Source: Kiritimatiellia bacterium
GTDB lineage: Bacteria > Verrucomicrobiota > Kiritimatiellia > RFP12 > UBA1067
NCBI GenBank assembly: GCA_017563185.1
Contig: JAFXIL010000035.1
Location: 1-32,791, forward strand
DNA: 32,791 nt
Direction: 5' to 3'
Shown here: in pieces, positions 6,614-15,731 of the stretch
Layout: each line of letters begins with the position of its first letter
Position numbering within the stretch: position 1 is the first letter of the stretch
Position numbers and translations under genes: made by a program
Notes under the pieces: model-generated
What the model saw: only the letters and a program-made list of their open reading frames with translations
Database searches by the model: none
What the model was told of the DNA's origin: nothing

Positions 6614-8986
6614 GCGGAAGTAGATGACGGTGCCTTCGTCCGGCACCCAGTGGACGGCGTCCACCCACGCATGGCCTAGCGCACCGTCTTGATGGGTGAA
6701 TGTCCAGCTCACGGTATTCGTCTCGCCCGCCCGCGCATCAATCCTCACCTTCTCGCTCAGCCAGCCGGTCTCGGCAGATTTCATTTCAGAAGGCACCAGG
6801 CCGACAAATCCAGTGAAGCGCCGTGCAGTATTTTCCGAGCCTACGAGACCGAAGAGCGGTGTTACGGGAATGCTGTTGCCGATTCCGAAAGACAAATGTT
6901 CATAGGCATACTCCCACGAGTCTTTTGCCGTGTCCCTTATGTCTAGGACAGGCGATTCGATCTTCCACTTGAACGTCAGCTCGCCCGGCCCGACGACCTC
7001 GGCCTGCATTATGACGCTGCAGTAATCGGTCCGGGCAGGAGAAGCTTCAGCGTAATCGCCGCCGACGCCATCAACATTCTTCTTCTCCGTCCATGCGCCG
7101 CCGCCACCGACCTGCTTCTGGTTGAAGTCGAGCTGTTCGGCATCCACCGCGCGCGCGAGCGGATCGTCCTTCACCCAGTGCGCAACTAGATTTGTGATTC
7201 CTGCGGAGGGTGACGGAACGACGGCGGAGGAGGCGACGGCCGCTCCGCCCTGCGTGCGCCATTCGCTGAACACGAACTTGGGGGCGGGATTCGTGGGAGA
7301 GGGAAGCGCGCCGTACGTTTCGTCCACCGTGACGGTGATGTTGGAGATCGACAGGCCGTTCTCCGTGAAGGCGCCGCCGTTCGCGTCGAGCGCCACGGTA
7401 TAGGACTGCGCCTTCCATTTCGCAAACAGCGTCACCACAGCGTCCTGGACGCTTGAAAGATTGCCCACGGGGGCGCCGTCGGAATGCACGGCATCTCCGT
7501 CCGAGGACGTTGCCCATCCCGTGAAGTCGTATCCGTCCTTGCCGAACGTGCACAGCGGCAGAGCGGCGACTGTTCCGTAGGTGCGCTCGACGCTCGCCAT
7601 TTCGTTCGTGGCCCTGACGTCGTTCTTGTCGAACGCAATTGTGTATGTGATCGGGATCCAGACCGCGAAGAGCGTAACCGTGGCGTTTTCGACGGTCGAG
7701 AGATTTTCGGTCGTCCCGTCGTCGTAAACCTTGGCCCCGCCCTTGAAGGTGGCCCATCCCGAGAACCGGTGGCCGGTGTTCGCAAATGTGCAGGCCGGCA
7801 GCGCGACGCCGTCGTCAAACGTGCGCACGACAGGATTCATGGTTCCCGTGCCGCCTTCCGGATCGAACGCCACCGTGTAGGATTTGGCGTTCCACACCGC
7901 GTACAAATCGCAAACTCCGTTTTCGTCGAAGACAAGGTCCTTTGAGGAGATCAGCTCTCCACCCTCGAAGTTCGCAATCCGCGCGTCCGCCGTCTTCGCC
8001 CATCCCGCAAACGAATATCCGGTGCGCCCCAGCGCGCCGGCAAGCGTCACGCCTTCGCCGTAGGTGATCGTGTCGGAAGTCCAGGTGTCGGCGCCGTAAT
8101 TCCGGTGGTAGCACACGGAGTACTGCTTCGCGGTCCATACGGCATCGAGCGCGACAACGGCGTTCTGCTCGCTCGCGAGGTTGCTCACCTGGACGCCGTT
8201 CGCATACGTGAGGCCGGTGACCGCGTTCGTCCAGCAGCTGAAGTTGTAGTTCTCGCGCGTGAATGCGTTGGCGCTGAGATTCTGCGGGGCGTCGTAGGTG
8301 AACGTCTGCGGAGACATCGTGCCCGTGCCGCCGTTCGCGCCGAACGTCACCGTGTAGGTGATAGGCGTCCACTCTGCGGTGAAGGTCTGGTTTGTAAGCG
8401 TGTTCACGATTTCTTCGCCTGTCCAGGTCTTGCCTTCGCCGGTCCACCCGCTGAAGATGTAGCCCGTGCGCGAGGGCGTGGGCAGTGCGCCGTAGGCGTC
8501 GTCGTAAACTATCGTCTTCGACGCGGGACTCACCGTTCCGCCGTTCGCGTTGAACGAGAGGTTGAACTTCATCGGATCGACCACAAGGTTCGTCACGAAC
8601 GTGGTGTACGGTATTGCAGAGTTGCCCGTGTCCGTATGGAATGGCACGGTCGATCCGTTCGATATCTCGCCCGTCGCGAAAGCCTGACCGCCCGGCAGGG
8701 ATGCGGCATAGTAGGGGAAGCGCGCCTTCTCGTAGCCGGGCTTGAGCACGGCGGAAAGCGAAGCCGTATCAAGATTGGTCAGCCCCTGGACAATGCTGTT
8801 GGTGGTGGAAGGAGTGAAAGTGAGCCTGTTGGTCACCGAGGAATTGTTGAAAGTGTATGTGATCGTAACGCTTTCAACGCTGCGGGACATCCTGTCGAAG
8901 TCGGCGATGTTGACGTTGAGCGTGTCGGCCTGCGCCGAGAGCGCGAACAAACCCAGAAGGAGCGCCAGAGGAGCTGCTCTTTTCAT
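6611..8986 (-). CDS. Secreted protein with six InlB-type (Listeria-Bacteroides) beta-grasp repeats
   Basis: The product is 791 residues with a signal peptide (MKRAAPLALLLGLFALSAQA). Residues about 145-600 contain six units of 65-75 residues, each with a V/L-x-F-x-x-N/E-G-G start, a YG-x-L-P centre and an F-x-G-W end (for example YIFSGWT, YSFAGWA, HRFSGWA, YDFTGWA). This is the InlB B-repeat family (Flg_new) found in surface proteins. The last ~180 residues hold a GPGELTFKWK segment typical of a following beta-sandwich. It ends EGTVIYFR. No catalytic motif is seen, so a surface or adhesin-like role is inferred. A GGAAGG Shine-Dalgarno precedes the ATG. Upstream lies the terminator of the C10 peptidase gene, so it is transcribed separately. 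Confidence 0.8.
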   Translation of the reverse strand: MKRAAPLALLLGLFALSAQADTLNVNIADFDRMSRSVESVTITYTFNNSSVTNRLTFTPSTTNSIVQGLTNLDTASLSAVLKPGYEKARFPYYAASLPGGQAFATGEISNGSTVPFHTDTGNSAIPYTTFVTNLVVDPMKFNLSFNANGGTVSPASKTIVYDDAYGALPTPSRTGYIFSGWTGEGKTWTGEEIVNTLTNQTFTAEWTPITYTVTFGANGGTGTMSPQTFTYDAPQNLSANAFTRENYNFSCWTNAVTGLTYANGVQVSNLASEQNAVVALDAVWTAKQYSVCYHRNYGADTWTSDTITYGEGVTLAGALGRTGYSFAGWAKTADARIANFEGGELISSKDLVFDENGVCDLYAVWNAKSYTVAFDPEGGTGTMNPVVRTFDDGVALPACTFANTGHRFSGWATFKGGAKVYDDGTTENLSTVENATVTLFAVWIPITYTIAFDKNDVRATNEMASVERTYGTVAALPLCTFGKDGYDFTGWATSSDGDAVHSDGAPVGNLSSVQDAVVTLFAKWKAQSYTVALDANGGAFTENGLSISNITVTVDETYGALPSPTNPAPKFVFSEWRTQGGAAVASSAVVPSPSAGITNLVAHWVKDDPLARAVDAEQLDFNQKQVGGGGAWTEKKNVDGVGGDYAEASPARTDYCSVIMQAEVVGPGELTFKWKIESPVLDIRDTAKDSWEYAYEHLSFGIGNSIPVTPLFGLVGSENTARRFTGFVGLVPSEMKSAETGWLSEKVRIDARAGETNTVSWTFTHQDGALGHAWVDAVHWVPDEGTVIYFR

Positions 8987-9021
8987 TTTTGCACCTTCCT
9001 TTCCAAGGTTTCCCTATTCCC

Positions 9022-9055
9022 AAAAACAACCCGCCCGGACATTCGCCCGGGCGGG
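9022..9055 (-). terminator. Rho-independent terminator of the C10 peptidase gene
   Basis: A perfect 9-bp GC stem (CCCGCCCGG, 9030-9038, with CCGGGCGGG, 9047-9055) and 8-nt loop is followed on the minus strand by TTGTTTTTG. It lies 30 bp beyond the stop codon at 9085. Confidence 0.88.
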
Positions 9056-9084
9056 ATTATGACCCAGGTTCGGTCCGTCTTCTA

Positions 9085-12000
9085 TTACGACTCGGACGGC
9101 GCGGAGCTGCTGACCACCAGCTTGTAGAAGCGGCTGGCCTCGGCCGGATTGACGACTATAGAAAGCTTGACCTCGCCCTCGGCCTCCGCCATCTGCGTGG
9201 AGGGAGTGCCGCTCTCGTACTCGCCGCTCGCCACGACCTTCCACTCTCCGGAGAGGGCGGGCGCCGTGTAGAGCGAGTACCAGAATCCACGCACGCCGTT
9301 CGCGATGGTTGCCTCAACGGTAACGGTGCCGTCGGGATTGTTGACAATGGTGAGCGGAGAGCTCTGGCCTTCTGGCGGAAGAGGCGTGAGCGCATCCTCG
9401 TCGAGCGAGAGAGTGGCCACCACGCTGCCGTCCTCGCGCGTCTCGACGCCGTCGAGCTTCCAGCCGGCGGGAACGTCTTCCACCACAGTCACCTGCGAAC
9501 CTTCGGGAAGCGCTGCGGCCTGCTCGGCTGTGAGCAGCACGTTCTCGCCTGGCTTCAGGTTGTCCATGGTCTCGTTCCACTTGATCGTGAGCTCCACTTC
9601 CTCCGGCGTGGGTTCTTCGGAATTGTCCGGCTCGTAGAAGCGCACGAGCGTGGCATCCTGCTTCAGCCTGAAGGCGGCTGCGGCGTCATGGTAGTTGGCC
9701 GTGATGTACTGCGACATCGCGGTGCCGCTTTCAATCGCCTCCTTGGTGACCTCGCCGGAGAAGAGCATCCAGTACGAATGCTTCCAGCGCTGTTCGTCGG
9801 CGTCGGTGAATGTGGTCGATTCGGGGGTGATGACGACGGGGGAGGTGTTGAGCTCTACCGATCCGCCGTCGGCGAGCGTTGTGCCGCTCGCCTCGCCGCC
9901 GCCTTGCAATGTCGATGCGGGAATCGGCCCCGAAAGATCCACATAGCCTTCTTCCGTCACTCCGAAGGAGATTGCGTTCAGCGTGTACGTGGAAGCTTCG
10001 GAATCCTCGCCGGACGCTCCGCCCGTGGCAAAGCGCGCGGTGATCGAGATGGGTGCGGCGGGTGCGAAGCTCACGCTCGTGTTGGAGCGGTAGGCGTCCT
10101 CGGGTAGGCCTGCGGCGCCGCTGCCGTTCCAACTTTCAAGCGTATAGCCTTCGGGGGCGTTCGCGGTGAACGTGGTGTACTGGCCGTAGGGATACCAGCC
10201 TGTGCCGGGATCAACAGTGGCGCCCTTTCGTGCCATGTTGTCAGGGAACATGTTCACCGTCACCTTCACGTAGTTCGTGACCACCTTCCATGTGAGCACG
10301 TACTCGTCGTCTTCGGTGAAGGCGATGTCAACGGAGTTGCCGTTGCCGCTCATCTCGACGCCGGTGCGTTCATTGTAGAGTTTCCAGCCGCTGCAGCCCA
10401 TGATCACGCCGTCCACTTCGTTGGTGAGCTCGCCGGCGGCTGTGGCGGTGATGGTTTCGCCGTTGCGGTAGCAGTTGGCATGCAGCCCCCATCCGGGTTC
10501 GGGCTCGCCGGCTTCGCCGCCAGACGCCACCACCCTGAGGGAGTTGCCGGGTGCACGCAGCTCGTACTGCTCCCAGCCCATGTTCATGACGGCGAGCACG
10601 CTGGTGCGCAGCGCGTTCGTGGCGGCCTCGAGATCGGCCTCTGGCCATGAGGGGAACCTCTCGTATACCGGTTCGCTGCCGGTGGGGGCGTATGTGCTCA
10701 CCACGATGTTCGACGTTGCGCTGACGGTTATGTTCGTGTATGTGCCGGGATCGCCGATCTCGGCGCCCTCCTCGACTACCACGATGTTGGTCGTCGTGAT
10801 GATCTCGGCATTGGCCTCCGTGCGCGCGTAGCCGTAGGAGAGGCGGCCGTTCTGGAAGTACCAGCGGTAGTCGGCATCGACGCTGCGGGGCAGAAGCACC
10901 GTGTAGGAGGGCGCCATGTCGCCGTCAAGGCTGCCGGCGGCCGTGAAGTAGAAGACGTAGCGATTCGTGAAGTCGTTCACGTTTGCGTCGTCTAGCTCGA
11001 AGATGTAGGCGAGCACCGCCTTGGTGTATGGATCGGCGGACTGTCCGCTGATGCGCAGGATGGCCTTGTCCTCGGCGAGCGCCGCCTCGACTGCGCCGGT
11101 CAGGCTGTAGCGCGTGGTGCTGTTGAGGATGGCGAATGGCACGATCCAGTCCGGAACATCCTCGGCGAGCTGGGTCGCGGTCGTGGAATTGCGGGCCCTT
11201 GTGCCCACGGTGTACTCGGCCTCCTTGCCGTAGCAAGAGATCGTGAACGTGCCGGCGTTCGGCGGAACGCGCGTGGCGAACCAGCCGTCGTCGGTGCATT
11301 TCATGGAACGGGGGGCCGTGCTCTGCGTGCCGGTTGCGGGGTCCGTCACGAGGTCGGTGACGTCGTTGAACGTGACGTCAAGGCCGCCGATGGCGGGCAT
11401 CACCTGGCCTACCACGGGCACGATGTCGTCGTCAGCGTACGATATCATCGTGATAACTCCCATCACCATCCGCGAGAGATAGGAGGCACCGCCGGTGGTG
11501 GCGCGCGTGTCGATGTTGGGCAGGGCGTACCAGCCGTCGCCCGTGCCGCCCCAGCCCATGAACACGCGCACGCGCTCGGTGCCGTCGGCGTCCTGGCCGT
11601 AGCCCACTGCCACTACGGCATGGCCTTCGATGTACATGTCAACGGGGGCGCCTGCGGCGCACTGGCCGTAGATGACCTTTCTGAGGTTGTCCTCGCCGGG
11701 CTTCTTCGCGTCCTTGAAGCCAACGAAGCGTGCGTTCTTGAAGCCGAACACCTCCTTGAGCGTGGTGGCGACCTCCTTGCAGCCGTCGATCGTCACGCCG
11801 GAGCCTTCATCGCTCCAGCCCATGCCCACGCCCACGCCGCAGTCGAACGCCACGCGGCCGATGATGTCGCGCTGGTCCGTGTTCAGGCGCATGTAGTCGG
11901 TCGCCTTGGTGCATCCGCTGAAGAGCGACCAGTCGATCGTGCCGCCCATGGTCTTGGCTTCTTCGCCGAACACCTCCTTATAGGGGACGTTTCTGAACGA

Positions 12001-12759
12001 ACACTTCTGCGTCTCGCTCTCGTAGCCCGACTGCGCCTCCATCACCGTATTGGAGGGATTCATGCCGTAGAACTGCACGAGCGCTGCTGCGGCGGTGGCC
12101 ACGCAGCCGCACACCACCTTGCCGGGCGTATAGAGGTTGTAGCCTGCGCTGCCTTCCTGGTTCCAGTGGGTGAGCGGACCGCCCTTCTCGAAGCTCTTGG
12201 CTATGCACACCTCGGAATCCACTACGGTTCTGCCCACGGGAGCCGCGGCAAGGCGCGGCAGGGAGCCAACACCGAGCTCGGCCCACTTGGCGCGCTCCTG
12301 CGCCGCCCATTCGGCCGCGGCGGCCTTCTGTTCATCGGAGGCGATAGGCGCGGGCGCCACGCTCAATAGATGCGCGCCAGCAGGCGCGTCCTCCTGATAG
12401 AGGCCCAGAAAGCGCAGGCGCTCGCGCATGTCGGCGGAAAGGATGGCGGGAAGCGGATGTTTCTTGGGAAGCTCACCGGGGTCGCTGTCAAGCGCCACCA
12501 TGATCGGCTCGATTTCGGTGACGGGCGCCACGAACACGCAACCACCGCCTGTCATGGACACCTGGTGCCACAGAACGGTCTGCGCCTTGTTGGTGTCGCA
12601 GACAGTTCGCACCGTCACGGCCTCGCGCCCCGCACCGAAGTGCTCGTTGCGCAGAACCCATGCGTTCGCTGCGGCCTTCGCCATCTCTGACGTGACCGAC
12701 TCCGCGCAGGCGCCTAACGCCAGCACGCTCAAAAATGCTGTCAAGATGCTCTTCTTCAT
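9085..12759 (-). CDS. Secreted C10-family (streptopain-like) cysteine peptidase with long C-terminal extension
   Basis: The product is 1224 residues counted from MKKSILTAF, chosen because it starts a signal peptide (ending LGACAES) and has GGAG 5 nt upstream; the frame extends to 12837. Residues about 20-180 resemble the inhibitory propeptide. The peptidase domain (about 185-430) has the nucleophile block VVCGCVATAAAA (Cys219), the EGHAVVAVGY block (His380) and the downstream MGWGGTGDGWY block of family C10, with SpeB as the reference. Beyond residue 430 lie about 790 residues of beta-rich domains, including a GYTLESWNGSG segment like bacterial Ig or InlB-type repeats, and an end domain before SRFYKLVVSS. 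Action outside the cell is inferred. A strong terminator follows. It is not part of the MCE operon upstream, as it has its own -10. Confidence 0.85.
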   Translation of the reverse strand: MKKSILTAFLSVLALGACAESVTSEMAKAAANAWVLRNEHFGAGREAVTVRTVCDTNKAQTVLWHQVSMTGGGCVFVAPVTEIEPIMVALDSDPGELPKKHPLPAILSADMRERLRFLGLYQEDAPAGAHLLSVAPAPIASDEQKAAAAEWAAQERAKWAELGVGSLPRLAAAPVGRTVVDSEVCIAKSFEKGGPLTHWNQEGSAGYNLYTPGKVVCGCVATAAAALVQFYGMNPSNTVMEAQSGYESETQKCSFRNVPYKEVFGEEAKTMGGTIDWSLFSGCTKATDYMRLNTDQRDIIGRVAFDCGVGVGMGWSDEGSGVTIDGCKEVATTLKEVFGFKNARFVGFKDAKKPGEDNLRKVIYGQCAAGAPVDMYIEGHAVVAVGYGQDADGTERVRVFMGWGGTGDGWYALPNIDTRATTGGASYLSRMVMGVITMISYADDDIVPVVGQVMPAIGGLDVTFNDVTDLVTDPATGTQSTAPRSMKCTDDGWFATRVPPNAGTFTISCYGKEAEYTVGTRARNSTTATQLAEDVPDWIVPFAILNSTTRYSLTGAVEAALAEDKAILRISGQSADPYTKAVLAYIFELDDANVNDFTNRYVFYFTAAGSLDGDMAPSYTVLLPRSVDADYRWYFQNGRLSYGYARTEANAEIITTTNIVVVEEGAEIGDPGTYTNITVSATSNIVVSTYAPTGSEPVYERFPSWPEADLEAATNALRTSVLAVMNMGWEQYELRAPGNSLRVVASGGEAGEPEPGWGLHANCYRNGETITATAAGELTNEVDGVIMGCSGWKLYNERTGVEMSGNGNSVDIAFTEDDEYVLTWKVVTNYVKVTVNMFPDNMARKGATVDPGTGWYPYGQYTTFTANAPEGYTLESWNGSGAAGLPEDAYRSNTSVSFAPAAPISITARFATGGASGEDSEASTYTLNAISFGVTEEGYVDLSGPIPASTLQGGGEASGTTLADGGSVELNTSPVVITPESTTFTDADEQRWKHSYWMLFSGEVTKEAIESGTAMSQYITANYHDAAAAFRLKQDATLVRFYEPDNSEEPTPEEVELTIKWNETMDNLKPGENVLLTAEQAAALPEGSQVTVVEDVPAGWKLDGVETREDGSVVATLSLDEDALTPLPPEGQSSPLTIVNNPDGTVTVEATIANGVRGFWYSLYTAPALSGEWKVVASGEYESGTPSTQMAEAEGEVKLSIVVNPAEASRFYKLVVSSSAPSES

Positions 12760-12828
12760 GCCTACTCCGCCGCTTTTAATGCCTCGGACAATGGAGAAGT
12801 GTACACTCCCCCATGAAAATGCGCAACA

Positions 12829-12834
12829 ATTATA
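12829..12834 (-). promoter_or_regulatory. -10 box for the C10 peptidase gene
   Basis: The minus strand reads GTGTATAATTG, a perfect TATAAT about 70 bp before the ATG at 12759. No good -35 is seen, so the call rests on the -10 only. Confidence 0.45.
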
Positions 12835-12873
12835 CACGATTTCTCAGAAAAACGAAATGGAAAAATTAATGTT

Positions 12874-14025
12874 TTATAGCGCGCCTGTGGCGAGCGAACC
12901 GAACGTTGTGATGGGCGTGGTGTCGCGATAGTTGTCCACGATCTGGCGAACATCCTTGATGAGGGCGGAGAGTTCGTCGTACATCGCGCTCTCGCTGGTG
13001 AGTTTGCCCAGGGTGCCTTCGCCCTTCCCCAGACGCGTGGCCACGGCCGTGAGATTCGAGACGAGTGTGGACGCGTCGTCGGCCAGCTGCTTGTCGTTGA
13101 AGGCGCGCGCGAAGAGGCCGTCACCCGTCTTGAGCTTCGCCGTGGCGGCCTTGACGTTCTCCACCGACTCCTTGAGGTCGGCCCACACCGCGTCGTCCTT
13201 GGAGAGGAGCTTGCCCAGGGTGCCTTCGCCCTTCGAGAGGCGCTCGGAGATGTCCGCGGCGTTTGCCATCGTCTTCTTCACGTCGTCGTAAAGCGTGTCT
13301 TCCTTTGAGAGGAGCTTGCCCAGGGTGCCTTCGCCCTTTGCGAGGCGGTCGGATATCTCGGCCGTCTTGTCGAACGTCTTCTGCGCGTTGGAGAGCGCCT
13401 GCTTGGCGTCGGCGACAGCTGACTTCACGTCGTCGTACACCGTGTCGTCCTTCGAGAGGAACTTGCCCGCCGTGCCTTCGCCGCGCTCCACGCGCGCGAC
13501 TATCTTGTTCACGTTCTCTGCCGTCTCGTTCACGTTGGAGATGATGTTCTGCAGGGAGTTGCCCTCGGTGGCGTTTTTGAGCTTGCGGGCGATTTCGCCG
13601 AGGTCGCGCATCCAGTCGGCGGGCGGAGTTCCCTTGAAGACGGTGCTTTCCAGCGGCATCACCTCGCCCTTGCCTTCTTCCATCATGAGGAAGTTTCCGC
13701 CGAGCAGCGACGTGGAGGCCACGGTTATGTAGGCGCTCTCGCGCAGCACCACGTCGCGGTCCACCTTCACGGTCACCACGATGTTGGTGCCGCCGAGGGT
13801 GATGCTCTCCACGGTGCCCACCTTCATGCCGCGGTAGACCACGTTGTCGCGCTCCTTGAGGCCGCCCACCTTGTCGAACGAGATTGTGGCGGTGGTCTTG
13901 GCGCGTCCGGTGAGGATGTCCACGCCCGAGATCACTATCGTGAAGTACACAAGGAGGGCGAGCACGGCGACCATGAACACGCCCACGATGAACTCCGAGA
14001 ATACGTCCTTGTTCTTTCTGCTCAT
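12874..14025 (-). CDS. MCE-domain lipid-transport protein (MlaD-like) with GEGT repeats
   Basis: The product is 383 residues: one N-terminal membrane helix (about 12-34), an MCE domain (about 40-130, with YRGMKVGTVESI and SLLGGNFL), then a helical tail. The tail carries five copies of a unit like KGEGTLGKLLSKDDxxYDDV starting near residues 181, 230, 265, 300 and 334, spaced 34-49 residues apart; the fourth is degenerate. MlaD-type proteins form periplasmic rings that pass phospholipids between membranes, anchored in the inner membrane. The start overlaps the end of the ATPase gene by 4 nt, so the three genes form a tight operon. The long repeat tail is absent from E. coli MlaD. It may lengthen the ring towards the outer membrane, which is inference. 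Confidence 0.9.
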   Translation of the reverse strand: MSRKNKDVFSEFIVGVFMVAVLALLVYFTIVISGVDILTGRAKTTATISFDKVGGLKERDNVVYRGMKVGTVESITLGGTNIVVTVKVDRDVVLRESAYITVASTSLLGGNFLMMEEGKGEVMPLESTVFKGTPPADWMRDLGEIARKLKNATEGNSLQNIISNVNETAENVNKIVARVERGEGTAGKFLSKDDTVYDDVKSAVADAKQALSNAQKTFDKTAEISDRLAKGEGTLGKLLSKEDTLYDDVKKTMANAADISERLSKGEGTLGKLLSKDDAVWADLKESVENVKAATAKLKTGDGLFARAFNDKQLADDASTLVSNLTAVATRLGKGEGTLGKLTSESAMYDELSALIKDVRQIVDNYRDTTPITTFGSLATGAL

Positions 14026-14777
14026 AGCTTCTTCTCCAGAAGGTCAGGTGTGATGAACTGCGCGTCGAGGAATTCGCGCACTTCGGGGTTGGTAGAGCGC
14101 ACGAATGTCTCCGGCGCGGACAGCTCCACCACGTGGCCGCTCTTCAGCATGAGGATGCGGTCGGCGAAGAGCAATGCGCCCTGAAGGTCGTGCGTGACTA
14201 CTATTGAGGTTATGCCGCGCTCGCGGTTGAGGCGGCGGATGAGGCGGTTGATCGTCACGGAGGTGACGGGGTCGAGCCCTGAGGTGGGCTCGTCGTAGAG
14301 GATGATGTCCGAATGTCTAACGATCGCGCGCGCGAGGCCGGCGCGTTTCTGCATGCCGCCCGAGATCTCGGCCGGGTAGCGGTCGGCCGCGTCGAGCATC
14401 TCCACGGCGGCGAGCGCCTCAGCCACGCGGCTCTCGACCTCGCCGTCGGGAAGGCGCAGGCGCTCTCGCAGCGGCAAAGCCACGTTTTCTGCCACGGTGA
14501 GCCATCCCAGAAGCGCGCCGCCCTGGAAGAGATAGCCGAACCTTTCGCGCACGGCCTCAAGCGTCCGCCCCGTGGCGGCGGATATCTCCACGTCTTCCAG
14601 CCACACCTTGCCGCTCGTTGGCGTGAGAAGGCGCACGAGGTGCTTGAGCGTGACGCTCTTGCCTGTGCCGGACGGTCCCACCACGGCAAGCACCTCGCCT
14701 TTTGCGACTTCGAACGACACGCCGTCGAGAACGGCCCGGCCGTCGAACCTCTTCACAACGTTCTCGAACCTTATCAT
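14022..14777 (-). CDS. ABC transporter ATPase of an Mla/MCE system (MlaF-like)
   Basis: The 251-residue ATPase powers lipid movement by the membrane complex. Walker A is GPSGTGKS (about residue 34), the Q-loop lies in YLFQGGAL, the signature is ISGGMQKR (the Mla-type SGGMxKR form), Walker B with its glutamate is ILYDEPTSGLDP, and the switch His is in VVTHD. The order in the operon is permease, ATPase, MCE protein. It overlaps both neighbours by 4 nt (ATGA), which suggests translational coupling. The C-terminus (FVRSTNPEVREFLDAQF) is typical of MlaF-type proteins, where it regulates assembly. Confidence 0.93.
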   Translation of the reverse strand: MIRFENVVKRFDGRAVLDGVSFEVAKGEVLAVVGPSGTGKSVTLKHLVRLLTPTSGKVWLEDVEISAATGRTLEAVRERFGYLFQGGALLGWLTVAENVALPLRERLRLPDGEVESRVAEALAAVEMLDAADRYPAEISGGMQKRAGLARAIVRHSDIILYDEPTSGLDPVTSVTINRLIRRLNRERGITSIVVTHDLQGALLFADRILMLKSGHVVELSAPETFVRSTNPEVREFLDAQFITPDLLEKKL

Positions 14778-15604
14778 ACGCTGAACTCGAAGTAGAACAT
14801 CCGGGTGACCATGTACCCGAACATGAGGATTAGGAGAAACGAAATGATCACGCTACGCTGCGTGGCGCGTCCCACCCCCACCGCGCCGAGCCGCGTGGTG
14901 AAGCCTTCGTGGCATCCCACCGCGCCGATGACCACGCCGAAGATCGTCGCCTTCAGCAGCCCGACGAAAAGATCCTTCACGCCCGCGATCGAGATCGCGC
15001 TTGCCATGTACTGCTGGAACGGCACGTTCAGCTGCGTGTAGCCCACGAGCCCGCCGCCCACCACGCCGAGCACGCAGGCGTAGAACGCCAGTATCGGCGA
15101 CATCAAGAGCAGCGCGCCTATGCGCGGCGCGGCAAGGTACTTCACCGGGGAGATCGACATTATCTCAAGCGCCGCCACCTCGTCGTTCACCGTCATCGTG
15201 CCAAGTTCGGCCGCCATCGCCGACCCCACGCACGCCGAAAGGCAGATGCCGGTGACGAACGGCCCCATCTCCCGTATGAGCGTGAGCATCACCGTGGCGC
15301 CGAGCAGCGACTCCTGGTTGAACTGGCTGAGCGCGAGCCCCACCTGCAGGCCGAGGATCATCCCCGTGAAGAGGCCCACCACGGATATGACGGGAAGAGT
15401 GCGGATTCCGGCCACGTACAGCTGGCGCACGAGCGAGGCGCGCGAGTCGCCGCGCGCAAGCACTCCAGGGAGGCACGCAAGCGACTCCACCGCCAGACGC
15501 CCCGCGTGCCCCACGTTGGCGAAGAACGTCACCACGTGGCGCCTCAGCGCCTCCACCTGCCACTTAGGGGCATCTTCATAGCTTGGCTCTCGCGTTATCC
15601 GCAT
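14774..15604 (-). CDS. ABC transporter permease of an Mla/MCE system (MlaE-like)
   Basis: The 276-residue permease is first in the three-gene operon. It has about five or six hydrophobic helices after an amphipathic N-terminal region. The conserved MlaE block reads LIREMGPFVTGICLSACVG, then SAMAAELGTMTVNDEVAAL and EIMSISPVKYLAAPR, typical of this family. The ATG at 15604 is chosen over the longer frame (to 15643) because a GACAGGA sequence sits upstream and because MRITREP fits the family start. An extended -10 lies about 60 bp upstream. The operon carries no separate MlaB or MlaC gene. Confidence 0.92.
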   Translation of the reverse strand: MRITREPSYEDAPKWQVEALRRHVVTFFANVGHAGRLAVESLACLPGVLARGDSRASLVRQLYVAGIRTLPVISVVGLFTGMILGLQVGLALSQFNQESLLGATVMLTLIREMGPFVTGICLSACVGSAMAAELGTMTVNDEVAALEIMSISPVKYLAAPRIGALLLMSPILAFYACVLGVVGGGLVGYTQLNVPFQQYMASAISIAGVKDLFVGLLKATIFGVVIGAVGCHEGFTTRLGAVGVGRATQRSVIISFLLILMFGYMVTRMFYFEFSV

Positions 15605-15665
15605 TTTGTGGTCCTGTCGTTTCCGGACATGGCAGAATACCATTCTTCCATCTCCATGGCCGAAG

Positions 15666-15674
15666 ATTATATCA
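15666..15674 (-). promoter_or_regulatory. Extended -10 promoter for the Mla/MCE operon
   Basis: The minus strand reads TGATATAAT, a TGn extended -10 with a perfect TATAAT, 61 bp before the permease ATG. No clear -35 is present, as expected of extended -10 promoters. It is divergent from the NUDIX promoter 42 bp away. Confidence 0.6.
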
Positions 15675-15715
15675 TATTGGAGGGTAAACTAGTGAATGAA
15701 AAATGACACTGAATT

Positions 15716-15724
15716 TGGTATAAT
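15716..15724 (+). promoter_or_regulatory. Extended -10 promoter for the NUDIX gene, leaderless start
   Basis: TGGTATAAT ends 7 nt before the ATG at 15732. Transcription would begin at or next to the start codon, so the mRNA is probably leaderless. This argues against the longer frame starting at 15696. Confidence 0.6.
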
Positions 15725-15731
15725 CTGCGCC

